Shown in pieces: positions 63,240 through 64,000 of a DNA stretch of 64,000 nucleotides; the stretch's first letter is position 1; each line of letters opens with the position of its first letter. The stretch covers positions 1,240,001 through 1,304,000 of the forward strand of contig NC_081338.1 in NCBI RefSeq assembly GCF_022539665.2. The letters run 5' to 3'. The position numbers and the translations under genes were made by a program. Under the pieces are notes generated by a model. It had not been told where the DNA came from. It ran no database searches and saw nothing but the letters and a program-made list of their open reading frames with translations. The stretch comes from Daphnia carinata. Lineage: Eukaryota > Arthropoda > Branchiopoda > Diplostraca > Daphniidae.

Positions 63240-64000
63240 CTTACTCTGCTTATACTGCCATCTAGTGGAGATTTTGATCACTACTGAAGGTGTAAGTAGC
63301 TTTCCGCTAACCGCCATTGTTCGTGGCAGTTTGTGGCGTCCTGAAGGTAGATTTGGCTTGAAAATGTCGTTCCCTAAAGAAAATAAGAATAGGATAGGTT
63401 TGTACAGTTTGATTTATGGAGTGATCTGTTATAATGTTGAAGGACCAAAGTAAATAATAATTGAATTTAAACGTTACGATATGACAGGCAGCTTTGGTAA
63501 ATGGAAAAAAGGGAAACAAGAACTTGAAACTGTCGTCTAACCAAAATTTGAAGAAAATTGAAACAAAAAATCAAAAGCCTGATAAAAAGCGAGGACCCAT
63601 TGACATCGTCGCTCGTAAAAAGCAACTCTTCTCAAGATCTTTTCATTTCTAGCATATTTACCAATATTCCAACTTGGGGTGTTTCTTCAGTTCAAGATCT
63701 CAATAGTAACAAAGTTGGTGTTGACCACAATAGTTCTACCCAAAAAATTTACACCAGGAACCATGCTTCCAATCCTGAAAGAACTGCAACATTATCTAGC
63801 AGCTAAGCTATCATAATTCACAGGTATGTGTTAATCTTTATATTTAAGGAAGACCAGCTAGCCAGCTTATATCATCTATTTTCAGGGAGAAAATGAAACC
63901 CTAACTCGAACAGAACTTAGATAAATTGAAGAAGAGAAACTAAAAAGGAAAAATAAAAAGATGATGTCCAAAATTGCAAAACTTGTGCAAACCACCAAGG
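63240..64000 (+). mobile_element. Family K, copy 3, running off the window
   Basis: Begins CTGCTTATACTGCCATCTAGTG, then MSFPKENKNRIGLYSLIYGV with a GTAAAT donor. Downstream lie an exon with TNIPTWGVSSVQDLNSNKVG and a splice-like AGGTATGTGTTAATC…TTTTCAG, followed by EEEKLKRKNKKMMSKIAKLV-type Lys-rich sequence. Colinear with 36080-36600. Confidence 0.65.

Overview
This looks like nuclear DNA of a small-intron arthropod. A crustacean such as Daphnia is my best guess, by inference only: the one host-type gene has introns of 58-112 bp, the tRNAs are eukaryotic with internal Pol III promoters and no encoded CCA, and BEL/Pao, Gypsy, Copia and hAT elements are all present. No bacterial features were found. 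Much of the window is repeats nested inside one another.

Region 1 (1-24391) is a head-to-tail array of a ~1,041-bp unit. Each unit carries four tRNA genes: Phe(GAA) and Glu(TTC) on the + strand, then Ala(AGC) and Pro(AGG) on the - strand. I count 16 Phe, 13 intact and 2 truncated Glu, 15 Ala and 15 Pro genes. Within each pair the tRNAs are so close (4 nt, 25 nt), with no T-run between them, that co-transcription is likely. A degenerate BEL/Pao LTR retrotransposon (3607-12179, - strand) interrupts one unit; its right junction is a mosaic that looks like an assembly artefact. The array runs off the left edge and ends at a 100-N gap (24392-24491).

Region 2 (24492-27702, - strand) is a seven-exon gene for a glutamine-rich C2H2 zinc-finger protein. 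Its 3' end is lost in the gap. Both visible zinc fingers are split by introns.

Region 3 (27703-51090) is a repeat graveyard: a small inverted-repeat element, a decayed Copia pol, two hAT-derived copies in opposite orientation, copies of an unclassified Lys-rich family, and terminal or subterminal arrays of a ~31-bp motif facing each other from 31.7 kb and 51.1 kb. These arrays suggest one large inverted-repeat element, later split by a young Gypsy element (43373-50880) with 356-bp LTRs that differ at only 3 positions. The Gypsy gag-pol overlap carries a classic A-AAA-AAC slippery heptamer with an open -1 frame beyond it.

Region 4 (51091-64000) holds the most interesting structure. A decayed Gypsy pol (52.6-53.65 kb and 61.8-62.05 kb) is interrupted inside its reverse transcriptase by an 8.1-kb element (53667-61798). 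That element has foldback-like termini made of repeated GGAGAAATAGGACC motifs and is flanked by an 11-14-bp direct repeat. It carries intron-containing pieces of two mitochondrial-enzyme genes, AIFM1-like and ABAT-like, so it resembles a gene-capturing transposon. Nested in it is a 3.2-kb element (57531-60716) with ~190-bp near-identical inverted termini. This inner element encodes an apparently intact four-exon PHD-finger protein (324 aa) and no transposase that I recognise.
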